Positions 43,048 to 50,976 of a DNA stretch of 64,000 bases are shown piece by piece. Within the stretch, counting starts at the first letter, position 1; each line of letters opens with the position of its first letter. The stretch is from the NCBI RefSeq assembly GCF_900108335.1, contig NZ_FNVT01000033.1, positions 38,402 to 102,401 on the forward strand. The letters run 5' to 3'. The DNA comes from Nonomuraea solani (GTDB lineage Bacteria; Actinomycetota; Actinomycetes; Streptosporangiales; Streptosporangiaceae). Under the pieces are notes generated by a model. The model was not told the DNA's origin, made no database searches, and was given only the letters and a program-made list of their open reading frames with translations. A program made the translations under genes and the position numbers.

Positions 43048-43138
43048 CGGGGTGGCCGGTTCCGGCCAAGTGGCCGCACTTTTCCCGCACGTGCGGCTGG
43101 CGTAGCTTCGCGAACATCGGCTCTCCCCGAGGAGGGAC

Positions 43139-44656
43139 ATGTTCCCACGCTCGATCAGGCGCGCCGCGATGGCCGCCGCCTTGGCACTGACGCTAGCCGT
43201 ACCCCTGCCCGCCGCCGCCACCGACCGCGGGCCGGGCGCGCCGGGCGCACCCGGCATCGGAGACCCCTACTTCCCCGACTACGGAAACGGGGGCTACGAC
43301 GTCAGGCACTACGACCTGAAGCTGAACTACCAGCCGGGCACCGACCGGCTGGAGGGCCGGACGACCTTGCTGGCCACCGCCTCGCAGACGCTGACGCGTT
43401 TCAACCTCGACTTCCTGCTGGACGTGCAGGGGGTCAAGGTCAACGGCAGGACGGCCGCCTTCGCCAGGACGGGCGTGCACGAACTGGAGATCACTCCGGC
43501 CCGTGCCCTGCCCAGGTTCCTGCCGTTCGTCGTCGAGGTGACCTACGCGGGCGTTCCCAGCTCCATCGAGGTGCCCGGCATCGTCCGGCCGTGGATCAAG
43601 CGGGCCGACGGCGCGCTCGCGCTGGGCGAGCCGGAGATCGCCTGGTGGTGGTACCCGAGCAACGACCACCCGGCGGACAAGGCCACGTTCGACATCACGG
43701 TCACCGTGCCCGAGGGCAAGCAGGTGATCAGCAACGGCGTTCTCGCCTCCAAGCGCACCTCGCGCGGCAAGACCACCGTCCACTACGTGATGGACAAACC
43801 CATGGCCACCTATCTGGCCACGCTCTACATCGGCGACATGGAGGTGCGCAGGTCCCGCTCGTCCACCGGCCTGCCGGTGACCACCGCGTACGACGTGACC
43901 CTCGGCCCGCGCATGGAGTTCGCGAAGGCCAGCGTCGAGCGCACGGCCGAGATCGTCGACTGGGAGGCGAGCGTCTTCGGCCGCTACCCGTTCTCCTCGA
44001 TGGGCGGCTCGGTCGTCAACGAGAACGTGGGCTTCGCGCTGGAGACCCAGTCGCACCCCGTCTACGACTCGATCTTCTTCGAGACCGGGCCTGACGACAG
44101 CGTCGTGGTGCACGAGAACGCCCACCAGTGGTTCGGCGACAGTGTCGCGCTCAAGCGGTGGCGTGACATCTGGCTGAACGAGGGTTTCGCCACCTATGCC
44201 GAATGGCTGTGGTCGGAGAAGGAGGGCACCGGCACCGCGGCCGAGCTGGCCAACGCCCTCTATGACAGCCTTCCGGCCGATCATCCCCGGTTCTGGGTCA
44301 GGGTTCCCGGCGATCCGACGCCGCCGTTCCTGTTCTACGCCTCGGTCTACTGGCGTGGCGGCATGACGCTGCAGGCGCTGCGCGGTGAGGTCGGCGACAA
44401 GGACTTCTTCGCCATCCTCAGGGCGTGGGCCAAGATCAAGCAGCACGGCAACGGCGACACCGACGAGTTCATCTCGCTGTCGGAGAAGATCTCCGGCGAA
44501 CAGCTCGACGCGCTCTACCAGACCTGGCTGTACGAACCCAGCAAACCGGCCACCCCGCCTGGGGCGGCAACGGCCCAGGCCAAGGCCCAGACCGGGCCTC
44601 CGGCCTCGTTCGAAAGGCACAAGAGGTTCCACGAACTGCTCCACGGCCCCGCCTGA
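43139..44656 (+). CDS. Secreted M1 family metallopeptidase
   Basis: 505 residues with a signal peptide ending PAAAT. The zinc site of gluzincins is intact: His325, Glu326 and His329 in HENAHQW, then Glu348 in NEGFATYAEW, exactly 18 residues later. The beta-sandwich N-terminal domain (DVRHYDLKLNYQPGTDRLEG) and GGSVVNENVGFALETQ just before the metal site are typical of short actinomycete M1 enzymes. The aminopeptidase exopeptidase loop reads NENVG rather than GAMEN, so peptide end specificity may differ. GAGG lies just before the ATG. It probably helps digest protein outside the cell alongside the nearby polysaccharide enzymes. Confidence 0.92.
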   Translation: MFPRSIRRAAMAAALALTLAVPLPAAATDRGPGAPGAPGIGDPYFPDYGNGGYDVRHYDLKLNYQPGTDRLEGRTTLLATASQTLTRFNLDFLLDVQGVKVNGRTAAFARTGVHELEITPARALPRFLPFVVEVTYAGVPSSIEVPGIVRPWIKRADGALALGEPEIAWWWYPSNDHPADKATFDITVTVPEGKQVISNGVLASKRTSRGKTTVHYVMDKPMATYLATLYIGDMEVRRSRSSTGLPVTTAYDVTLGPRMEFAKASVERTAEIVDWEASVFGRYPFSSMGGSVVNENVGFALETQSHPVYDSIFFETGPDDSVVVHENAHQWFGDSVALKRWRDIWLNEGFATYAEWLWSEKEGTGTAAELANALYDSLPADHPRFWVRVPGDPTPPFLFYASVYWRGGMTLQALRGEVGDKDFFAILRAWAKIKQHGNGDTDEFISLSEKISGEQLDALYQTWLYEPSKPATPPGAATAQAKAQTGPPASFERHKRFHELLHGPA

Positions 44657-44667
44657 AGGGCTTCCAT

Positions 44668-44735
44668 GCCACGCGCGCGGCTCCATCTGGCTCGTAAGCG
44701 CCGCGCGCGTGGCACGACATCGCCGCGCGCGTGGC
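44668..44735. terminator. Hairpin with two alternative right arms
   Basis: GCCACGCGCGCGGC (44668-44681) can pair perfectly over 14 bp with either of two tandem copies of its complement, at 44700-44713 or 44722-44735. It lies between the convergent M1 peptidase and MerR genes. A terminator is the simplest reading. Confidence 0.6.
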
Positions 44736-44744
44736 ACGACCCGG

Positions 44745-45122
44745 TCAGCCGGCCAGCGCCGTGGTCATGCTCTCCCGATGCGCGCGGTTTCCGGCTATCA
44801 GCCCGTCGAGGGCGTCCCGCGTGTGGATGAGGTCGGCGATGTGGGCCGAGAGCCGGTCGCGCTCCTGCTCCATCCGCTCCAGCGCGGCGTCGGAGTTTTC
44901 CACGCTGGGCGCGTCGACGCAGGGCAGCAGTTCGACGATGGTGCGGCTGGACAGGCCCGCGGCGTAGAGCCGCTGGATGAACGTGACCCGATAGACCTCG
45001 TGGTCGGTGTAGTGCCGCTGCCCGCTGGAGCTGCGGGTGCTGGTGAGCAGCCCCTGCTCCTCGTAGTAGCGCAGGGACCGGACGCTGACTCCGGCCCGAG
45101 ACGCGAGCTCCCCGATGCGCAC
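44745..45122 (-). CDS. MerR family transcriptional regulator
   Basis: 125 residues beginning MRIGELASRAGVSVRSLRYY, the classic MerR helix-turn-helix, followed by RHYTDHEVYRVTFIQRLYAA and a C-terminal coiled coil (ERMEQERDRLSAHIADLIHT). A Cys in LLPCVD is the only candidate effector residue. The pattern is similar to the MerR at 5653-6045 (both have LLPC), so they may be paralogues of the same drug-sensing subgroup. Divergent from the GNAT acetyltransferase at 45215, its likely target. Confidence 0.9.
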   Translation of the reverse strand: MRIGELASRAGVSVRSLRYYEEQGLLTSTRSSSGQRHYTDHEVYRVTFIQRLYAAGLSSRTIVELLPCVDAPSVENSDAALERMEQERDRLSAHIADLIHTRDALDGLIAGNRAHRESMTTALAG

Positions 45123-45214
45123 ATCGCCCCCTTGCCTCTGACATCCGTGTGAGGTTCCAGGGTAACCGACGCGTCTGGGGCACGTTCTCGGGCAAGATCC
45201 GACAAACTGTGCGC

Positions 45215-45751
45215 GTGACCGATATTCGACTGTCCCGGCTGCCGGCCGCGGACGCCACCGACACCGAGCTGCTCACCCGCGTGTCCGCCCTGGTCAACGA
45301 CGTGTACGCGGACGCGGAGGCGGGGTTGTGGCAGGACGGCACCGCCCGTACGAGCACCGACGAGGTCGCCGGGCTCACCGCCGCCGGCCAGATCGCCGTG
45401 GCCCGGCTGGGGACGGAGGTCGTGGGCTGCGTACGCGTCCAATCGCTCGACGACGACACGGCGGAGTTCGGCATGCTGGCCGCCGACCCCGCCCACCGCC
45501 GCCGGGGCATCGGCCGCGACCTGGTCGCCTTCGCCGAGCGCACGGCCCGGGACGGCGGGCACCGCGTCATGCAGCTCGAAGTCCTCACGCCCCGCACGTG
45601 GGAGCATCCGTCGAAGGTGTTCCTGGCCGACTGGTACGGCCGGCTGGGCTACCGGCGCACGGACGTCAGCCCGGTGGAGAAGTGGTACCCCGACCTGGCC
45701 CCACTCCTCGCCACCTCGTGTGACCTGGTGATCTACCGCAAACCCCTGTGA
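45215..45751 (+). CDS. GNAT family N-acetyltransferase
   Basis: 178 residues from a GTG at 45215 (VTDIRLSRLPAADATD); longer frames have no support. The acetyl-CoA loop is HRRRGIGRDLVAFAER (R/Q-x-x-G-x-G), preceded by the beta-strand DTAEFGMLAADP. It transfers an acetyl group to an amine; substrate unknown. The next gene follows 9 bp downstream, indicating an operon with the phosphotransferase-like gene. Confidence 0.85.
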   Translation: MTDIRLSRLPAADATDTELLTRVSALVNDVYADAEAGLWQDGTARTSTDEVAGLTAAGQIAVARLGTEVVGCVRVQSLDDDTAEFGMLAADPAHRRRGIGRDLVAFAERTARDGGHRVMQLEVLTPRTWEHPSKVFLADWYGRLGYRRTDVSPVEKWYPDLAPLLATSCDLVIYRKPL

Positions 45752-45760
45752 GGTGCCCGC

Positions 45761-47008
45761 ATGGACAGAACGGTCAGCGCCTGGGTCACCTCGGGTGACG
45801 AGCGGCTCGGTGTCGTCGGGCCGTTCGCGGTGGACGTGCCCTGGTGGGCCGATGTGACGCCGGTCGTCGCGCACCTGCGCCAGGCGCTCGGCGTGGACGT
45901 CCTGGTGCTGCGCCTGCTGGAGGTGGACGGCGGCGAAGGCGGCCGCGGCGGTCATGTGACCTACCACGTCGAAGCGCTCGAACGGCCCGGACCCGGTCGC
46001 CTGACGACTCCGCCCGCCGATCCTGCCGATCCCACCGGCACTGCCGACCCTGCCGGCCCTGCCGGCCCTGCCGGCCCTGCGGTGCTGAACGGGCCCGAGC
46101 GGCTGCGGATGCCGTGGGCGCGGATCGACGGGCTGCGGGAACTGCTGGGCTGGGCGGCGGACGCGCTGACGACGGCCGGGCGGCCACTGTCCGGGCCGAT
46201 CCGGCAGCACCGCACCTGGAACCTGTCCGGGTTGTTCCGCCTGCCCACCGCCCGAGGCCCGGTGTGGCTGAAGGCCACGCCGCCCTTCGCCACCGACGAG
46301 GCCACCGTCATCGGCGCGTTCGCGGCGCTGGACCCGAGCCTGGTCCCCGGGGTCGTGGCGTCGGGACCGCGGCGGATCCTGCTGGAGCACCTTCCCGGCG
46401 AGGACTGCTGGGACGCCTCCGCCGAGACCATCGGCAGCGCCGTGACGCGGCTGGCCGCCGCACAGGCCGAGCTGGTGGGCGCGGTCCCACCCGGGCTGCC
46501 GGACCGTCGCGGGCCCGTCGTCGCCGGCCGGGTCCGCGACCTGCTCGCCGGTGACGTGGGCCGCGAGCTGACCGCCGAAGAGGTGGACAGGGCGTACGAG
46601 CTGGTCGAACGGTGGCCGACGCTGGCCGAGTGCGGCCTGCCCGACACGCTCGTGCACGGCGACTTCCACCCGGGGAACTGGCGCGGCGACGGCGGCCCGC
46701 CGGCCGTGGTGGACTTCGCCGACGCGCACCTCGGCAACCCGGTGCTGGACGGGATCCGGGCCCGCGACTGGCTTCCCGCCGCCAAACGACCCGTCGCCGC
46801 CGAAGCCTGGATCAAAGCCTGGGCCGCCCGCGTGCCCGGGTGCGACCCGGCCCGGGCGCTCGCGATCGCCGAACCGCTGTCCCACCTGAGCTACGCCGTC
46901 CGCTACCAGGAGTTCCTGGACGGCATCGAACCGTCGGAGCGGATCTACCACCTCGGCGACCCGGCCGGCAGCATCCGCGCCGCCCTGCGTACCGTCGCGA
47001 TGGACTAG
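45761..47008 (+). CDS. Aminoglycoside phosphotransferase-like kinase family protein
   Basis: 415 residues. The C-terminal half has the APH catalytic signatures: LVHGDFHPGNWR (Brenner motif with catalytic Asp and Asn) and VVDFADAHLGNP (metal-binding Asp). VWLKATPPF carries the likely ATP-binding Lys. The N-terminal 130 residues form a separate region of unknown fold, joined by a low-complexity linker of repeated Pro-Ala-Gly (ADPAGPAGPAGPA). The family phosphorylates aminoglycosides or small metabolites such as choline or homoserine. Substrate not predictable. Its stop overlaps the convergent methyltransferase by 4 bp. Confidence 0.82.
   Translation: MDRTVSAWVTSGDERLGVVGPFAVDVPWWADVTPVVAHLRQALGVDVLVLRLLEVDGGEGGRGGHVTYHVEALERPGPGRLTTPPADPADPTGTADPAGPAGPAGPAVLNGPERLRMPWARIDGLRELLGWAADALTTAGRPLSGPIRQHRTWNLSGLFRLPTARGPVWLKATPPFATDEATVIGAFAALDPSLVPGVVASGPRRILLEHLPGEDCWDASAETIGSAVTRLAAAQAELVGAVPPGLPDRRGPVVAGRVRDLLAGDVGRELTAEEVDRAYELVERWPTLAECGLPDTLVHGDFHPGNWRGDGGPPAVVDFADAHLGNPVLDGIRARDWLPAAKRPVAAEAWIKAWAARVPGCDPARALAIAEPLSHLSYAVRYQEFLDGIEPSERIYHLGDPAGSIRAALRTVAMD
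46049..46080 (+). repeat. Tandem 9-bp repeat in the APH-like gene
   Basis: Three and a half exact copies of CCTGCCGGC encode the Ala-Gly-Pro linker. The unit is a multiple of three, so copy-number change would keep the reading frame. Confidence 0.85.
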
Positions 47009-47715
47009 GTTCTGCGCGCGAGCACCAGCCGGCACCGCGGGCTGCCGTCCTCGCGCAGGCCCAGGGCCGTCAAGGGGACCGTCGTCACGGCGAACCCGGC
47101 CGCCGTCAGGTCGTCGCGGACCGCGTGCAGCGGGCAGGTGCCGTAGTACATGACGAACGGCGGCCGCCACACGGCGTTGCGGACCCGCATGGCCAGGTCG
47201 AATCCGAGCAGCGCCCAGTACATGCCCGACGCGATGGGCGGCGGCGCGCCGATCGGGAAGGCGAAGAGCCCGCCCGGCCGTAACGCGCGGTGCACCCCGG
47301 CGAAGAGCGCGGGCCGTTCAGCAGGCAGGAAGTGGCCGAGCGCGCCGAAGCTGACCGCGAGGTCGAAGCCGTCGGCGAAGGGCAGGGCGCGGACGTCGGC
47401 CTGGACCCACTCGGCGTCGGGGTGCGCGCGCCCCGCCTGCGCGAGCATGCCGGCGCTGAAGTCGACGCCCGTGATCCTGCCCTGGCACAGGGGACGGAGG
47501 ATCCGCATGCTCGCGCCGGTGCCGCAGCACACGTCCAGGGCCTGCCCGAACGGCCCGAGCGGGCGCAGCGCGGCGGCCGTCGCGTCGAGGACGACGTCGG
47601 GGGTGCGGAAAGGGGTGTGGTCGAACTTCGGGGCGAGCAGGTCGTAGCCGCGCTCGACCGAGGACAGCGCCTGGACCGCCAGTTCACGCATCGAGGGACC
47701 TTGGGGCGAGAACAT
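47005..47715 (-). CDS. Class I SAM-dependent methyltransferase
   Basis: 236 residues. The SAM loop LDVCCGTGASMRIL (motif I) is followed by the acidic residue in ITGVDFSAGMLAQA, then VQADVRALPFADGFDLAVSF and HRALRPGGLFAFP, as in the UbiE/COQ5 group of small-molecule methyltransferases. Cytosolic; acceptor unknown. It is the third of three minus-strand genes after the Ser/Thr kinase and the VOC protein, with 26 bp to the VOC gene. Confidence 0.9.
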   Translation of the reverse strand: MFSPQGPSMRELAVQALSSVERGYDLLAPKFDHTPFRTPDVVLDATAAALRPLGPFGQALDVCCGTGASMRILRPLCQGRITGVDFSAGMLAQAGRAHPDAEWVQADVRALPFADGFDLAVSFGALGHFLPAERPALFAGVHRALRPGGLFAFPIGAPPPIASGMYWALLGFDLAMRVRNAVWRPPFVMYYGTCPLHAVRDDLTAAGFAVTTVPLTALGLREDGSPRCRLVLARRT

Positions 47716-47741
47716 CAGCCCAGAGTACTTGCCCCGGACGT

Positions 47742-48056
47742 TCAGGTGGCGTGGACCTCGACGGTGCGCCCGTCGGGGTCGGTGAGCAGGTGGCGCCCTG
47801 GGGCGAGCGGCGGGACGGCGGTCGCGCCGTCGACGGCGAAGCCCAGCCGGAGCGCGTCGGTCCGCCGGTCCGGGCGGGCCGGGTAGAGCTCGAAGACCGT
47901 GCCGCCCGCCAGGATGGCGGCATGGTGCCCGGGCCCCCGGCCGTGCCGCTCAGCCGTGAAACGCAGGCCGAGATCCTGGTAGAAGCGCCGGCACTCCTCC
48001 AGCCGCGGCGAGTACACCACCAGCAAGGTCACCTGGGCCGAGGTCGGGTCGGTCAT
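47742..48056 (-). CDS. VOC family (glyoxalase-like) protein
   Basis: 104 residues. Typical phrases of the vicinal oxygen chelate fold are VTLLVVYSPRLEECRRFYQD, HAAILAGGTVFELYP and the closing LLTDPDGRTVEVHAT, where the final Glu is a common metal ligand. One beta-alpha-beta-beta-beta repeat pair is present, so it would act as a dimer. Members bind metals or antibiotics such as bleomycin, or are small isomerases; its exact role is unclear. It is probably in one operon with the kinase and methyltransferase. Confidence 0.82.
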   Translation of the reverse strand: MTDPTSAQVTLLVVYSPRLEECRRFYQDLGLRFTAERHGRGPGHHAAILAGGTVFELYPARPDRRTDALRLGFAVDGATAVPPLAPGRHLLTDPDGRTVEVHAT

Positions 48057-48090
48057 GGGTTCTTGCCCTTTCGCGGCGGTGTCGGGCCGG

Positions 48091-49944
48091 TCAGATGGCG
48101 GCTCTGGTGAAGTGGAACAGGCCCTGCGTCTTGTCGGTGGTGGTGGCCAGCACGCGGAGCCGTTCGCCGGACAGGTCGATCACCGCGATCTCGTACCCGT
48201 CGCCCTTGGGCCGCCACACCACCAGGTGGTCGTCGTCCCACCAGCCGACCAGCCGTTCGCCCGTGAACGGAACGGTCACCGCTCCCCCGCCACCGGAGAC
48301 GGGGTGGACGCACAGGTCGGTGCCCGTGAGGGCGCACCGGGCGACGAAACGGGTGCCGTCCGGCGACACCGGGTCGTTGTCCATCTGCTCGGGAGGGTTG
48401 CCGTTCGCCAGGCTGCGCTGGTACGCGCCGCTCAGGTCGTACAGCCTGATGGTGCCGTCCTTGGCCCACATGCCGACGGAGTCGCCCACCCAGAAGAAGC
48501 GCAGCAGGCCCCCGGGCGCGTCCTCGACCTCGACCTCGCGGGCGGTCGCCCTCGCGATGTCGACGATCGCGTAGCCGGCCTTCGTCCAGGCGTCGCCGGA
48601 GGCGCCGGGCAGGGACAGCGTCACCAGGCCGTACCTGCCGTCGGCGGACCATCGGGGCGCGAACGCCCAGACGCCGCGCTCGGAGGAGACGGTCACGACC
48701 TTTTTCGTGCCGGTCGGACGGTCGATGATCGACACGGTTTTGGGGCCGTTGTCCGGGCTGTAGTTGTTGAGGGCCAGTGCTCTGGTCCCGTCCGGTGAAG
48801 GGACGTACGGGTGGCTGAACTCCTTGTGGCGCTTGAACGTCATGGAGCCCTGCTGCCGGACGTACACGCCGTTGCCCCCGTAGTACGAGGCCATCTTGAT
48901 CGGGTCGCTCTCGGCCTCGTAGACCCGCATCGTGGTGGACGGCACGGAGAAACTCCGGGTCGACGGGGCGATGGTGCCTTTTGCGCTGGGGGAAACGCTC
49001 GCCGCCGTGACGCGTGGGGTGGCGGGGGCTCTGAGGACCAGAGCGAGTGCCGTGAGGGCCAGCGCGGTCGTGACGGCGGCCGCGACGATCCACATGGTGC
49101 GCTTCCCGATCACCGGACGCGGGGTGGCGCGGGGCGACATGCCCAGCAGCCGATCCAGCGCCTCGCCGGCGCCGGGCCGCCGCGCCGGGTCCTTGGCCAG
49201 GCAGTCCAGCACCAGGGCGCGCAGGGCCGGGTCCTCGATGCGGCCCGCGTCCGGCTCGGCGGTCAGGATGCGGCCGATCACCGCGGGCAGGCTGTCCTGG
49301 CCGAACGGGTAGCGGCCGGTGGCGGCGTAGAGCATGGTGCCGGCCCAGGCGAACATGTCGGCGGACGGCCCGGGGACCGCGTCGCCGAACTGCTCGGGGG
49401 CCATGAACGCGGGAGTGCCGACCACACCCGCGGTCAGCGTCGAGGTGAGGTCGAGCGCCTTGGCGACCCCGAAGTCGATCACCCGGGGGCCGTCCGCGGC
49501 CAGCAGCACGTTGGACGGTTTGAAGTCGCGGTGTACGACGCCGGCCTGGTGGATGGCCGTCAGCGCGGTGACGGTGCTGATCGCCAGCCGGTGCAGGGAC
49601 GCTCCCGTCCGCGGTCCCTCGTTCCGCACCACCTCGGCCAGGGTCGGGCCCTCGACGTACTCACTCACGATGTAGGGCCGCCCGCCGTCCAGCCCGGTGT
49701 CGAGGACCTGTGCGGTGCAGAACGGCGCCACCCGCCGGGCCAGCGCCACCTCACGGACGAACCGCTGCGACGCCTCGGCGTCGCCCACCAGGTCGGCGCG
49801 CAGCAGTTTCAACGCCACCTTGGTGCCGTCGGCGGCGGTGGCGAGGTGAACGGTGCCCTGCCCGCCCTCGCCGAGCCGGCCGATCAGCGTGTATCCGGCA
49901 ATCTCCGCCGGATCATCCGAATGTGGCGCTTCGGGCTCCGGCAT
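48091..49944 (-). CDS. Membrane Ser/Thr protein kinase with extracellular propeller-like domain
   Basis: 617 residues from the ATG at 49944. The kinase domain spans about 15-270: glycine loop GEGGQG (25-30), ATP Lys46, HRDFKPSN with catalytic Asp140 (the usual Leu is Phe and Glu is Ser), DFG Asp157, and TPAFMAPEQ. A juxtamembrane segment leads to one membrane helix at about 300-320 (WIVAAAVTTALALTALALVL). The C-terminal 270 residues contain repeated strands such as YVPSPDGTRALALNN, APRWSADGRYGLVTL and VSPDGTRFVARCA, the Ser-Pro-Asp-Gly pattern of WD40-like beta-propellers, exposed outside the cell. It probably senses a surface ligand and phosphorylates cytosolic proteins. Confidence 0.92.
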   Translation of the reverse strand: MPEPEAPHSDDPAEIAGYTLIGRLGEGGQGTVHLATAADGTKVALKLLRADLVGDAEASQRFVREVALARRVAPFCTAQVLDTGLDGGRPYIVSEYVEGPTLAEVVRNEGPRTGASLHRLAISTVTALTAIHQAGVVHRDFKPSNVLLAADGPRVIDFGVAKALDLTSTLTAGVVGTPAFMAPEQFGDAVPGPSADMFAWAGTMLYAATGRYPFGQDSLPAVIGRILTAEPDAGRIEDPALRALVLDCLAKDPARRPGAGEALDRLLGMSPRATPRPVIGKRTMWIVAAAVTTALALTALALVLRAPATPRVTAASVSPSAKGTIAPSTRSFSVPSTTMRVYEAESDPIKMASYYGGNGVYVRQQGSMTFKRHKEFSHPYVPSPDGTRALALNNYSPDNGPKTVSIIDRPTGTKKVVTVSSERGVWAFAPRWSADGRYGLVTLSLPGASGDAWTKAGYAIVDIARATAREVEVEDAPGGLLRFFWVGDSVGMWAKDGTIRLYDLSGAYQRSLANGNPPEQMDNDPVSPDGTRFVARCALTGTDLCVHPVSGGGGAVTVPFTGERLVGWWDDDHLVVWRPKGDGYEIAVIDLSGERLRVLATTTDKTQGLFHFTRAAI

Positions 49945-49987
49945 CCCACAATCCCCCGTTTGACGTTTCCGGCCATTCTGGTGACGA

Positions 49988-50132
49988 TCACCGCGGATGT
50001 CGAGGCCGGGGCGGCCAGGTCGAGGTCGTCGCGGGGGTCGCCGTCGGGGCGGTGCGGGAAGTCGTCGAGCGCGAGGACGAAGACGCTGTCGGCCCCCGCG
50101 GCGTCGTGGATCTCCAGCAGTTCGCGCACGCG
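49988..50132 (-). pseudogene. C-terminal gene fragment, possibly glycosidase-like abortive-infection protein
   Basis: About 48 codons with clear coding bias: RVRELLEIHDAAGADSVFVL, ALDDFPHRPDGDPRDDLDLA. The phrases resemble the tail of an uncharacterised actinomycete family, sometimes named abortive-infection protein, that looks like a glycoside hydrolase barrel. Upstream is cut by the TetR gene start, so it is a relic. Assignment is tentative. Confidence 0.35.
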
Positions 50133-50155
50133 CTTCGGTCTGGAATGCTGGGAGG

Positions 50156-50761
50156 GTGACGGGGTTGCGCGAGCAGAAGAAGCAGGCCACCCGGGAGGCA
50201 CTGCGCGCGGCGGCGCTGCGGCTGGCGCTCGAACGCGGGCCGGACAACGTGCGCGTCGACGACATCGCCGAGGCCGCCGGGGTCTCGCCGAGGACGTACA
50301 ACAACTACTTCTCCAGCCGCGAGCAGGCGATCGTCGCCGCCGTCACCGGTGAGCGGGAAGCGCGGGTCGCGGCGGCGGTGGCCGGCCGGGCCGACGGCGC
50401 CGGGCTCGCCGGCGCCGTCATCGAGGCGATCGTGGAGCAGTACACCGCCCCGGCCGAGCCCGCTCGCGACGCGCTGCTGCTGATCACCACCCGTCCCGCG
50501 CTGCGCGACGCCTATGTGGAGGCCGCTTCCGCGATCGAACATCCGCTCACCGAGGCGATCGCCGACCGTGCCGGCGACCCGCTCACCGCGCGGGTGCTCG
50601 CGGCGAGCGTGGCCGCGGCGGTACGGGTCGCGCTCGGACAGTGGCTGCGAGCGACCCCCACGACCGGCGGGCTCGTCGTGTCGTCCGGGTCGCTGCCGGA
50701 CCTGCTGCGCGCCGCGCTCGCGCCCCTCGCGCCCGCACTCGACGCCGCCGAGTCTCAGTGA
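50156..50761 (+). CDS. TetR family transcriptional regulator
   Basis: 201 residues from the GTG at 50156, overlapping a GGGAGG motif; a TTG at 50165 is an alternative with better spacing. The DNA-binding domain is intact (KQATREALRAAALRLALERG, VDDIAEAAGVSPRTYNNYFS). The C-terminal ligand domain is short and helical. No clear target; it is followed by a broken GNAT gene on the other strand, which may have been its target. Confidence 0.88.
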   Translation: MTGLREQKKQATREALRAAALRLALERGPDNVRVDDIAEAAGVSPRTYNNYFSSREQAIVAAVTGEREARVAAAVAGRADGAGLAGAVIEAIVEQYTAPAEPARDALLLITTRPALRDAYVEAASAIEHPLTEAIADRAGDPLTARVLAASVAAAVRVALGQWLRATPTTGGLVVSSGSLPDLLRAALAPLAPALDAAESQ

Positions 50762-50769
50762 GGAGCTGC

Positions 50770-50879
50770 CGCTGGACCGTGGTGAACCCCACCGCGGCCG
50801 CCGCCGTCGCGAGTTCGTGATGGCGGCGAAGTTCGGGTTCGGTGGCGCCGGCTGGGTCGAAGGGCGTGATTGTGATCAT
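50770..50879 (-). pseudogene. Truncated GNAT acetyltransferase start
   Basis: The minus strand from an ATG at 50879 reads MITITPFDPAGATEPELRRH, HELATAAAAVGFTTVQRQLL, which is the typical start of a GNAT acetyltransferase. After about 40 codons it runs into the opposite-strand TetR gene and the acetyl-CoA domain is missing. Confidence 0.55.
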
Positions 50880-50976
50880 CGGGAATAGCATGCCCTGGTG
50901 GGCTCGTTGTGGCCAGAGTGCTCACCGGGCCCGGTGACCGTCCCTTTTCGATCCGCCCGCTGTGCCAGGAGTGTGC

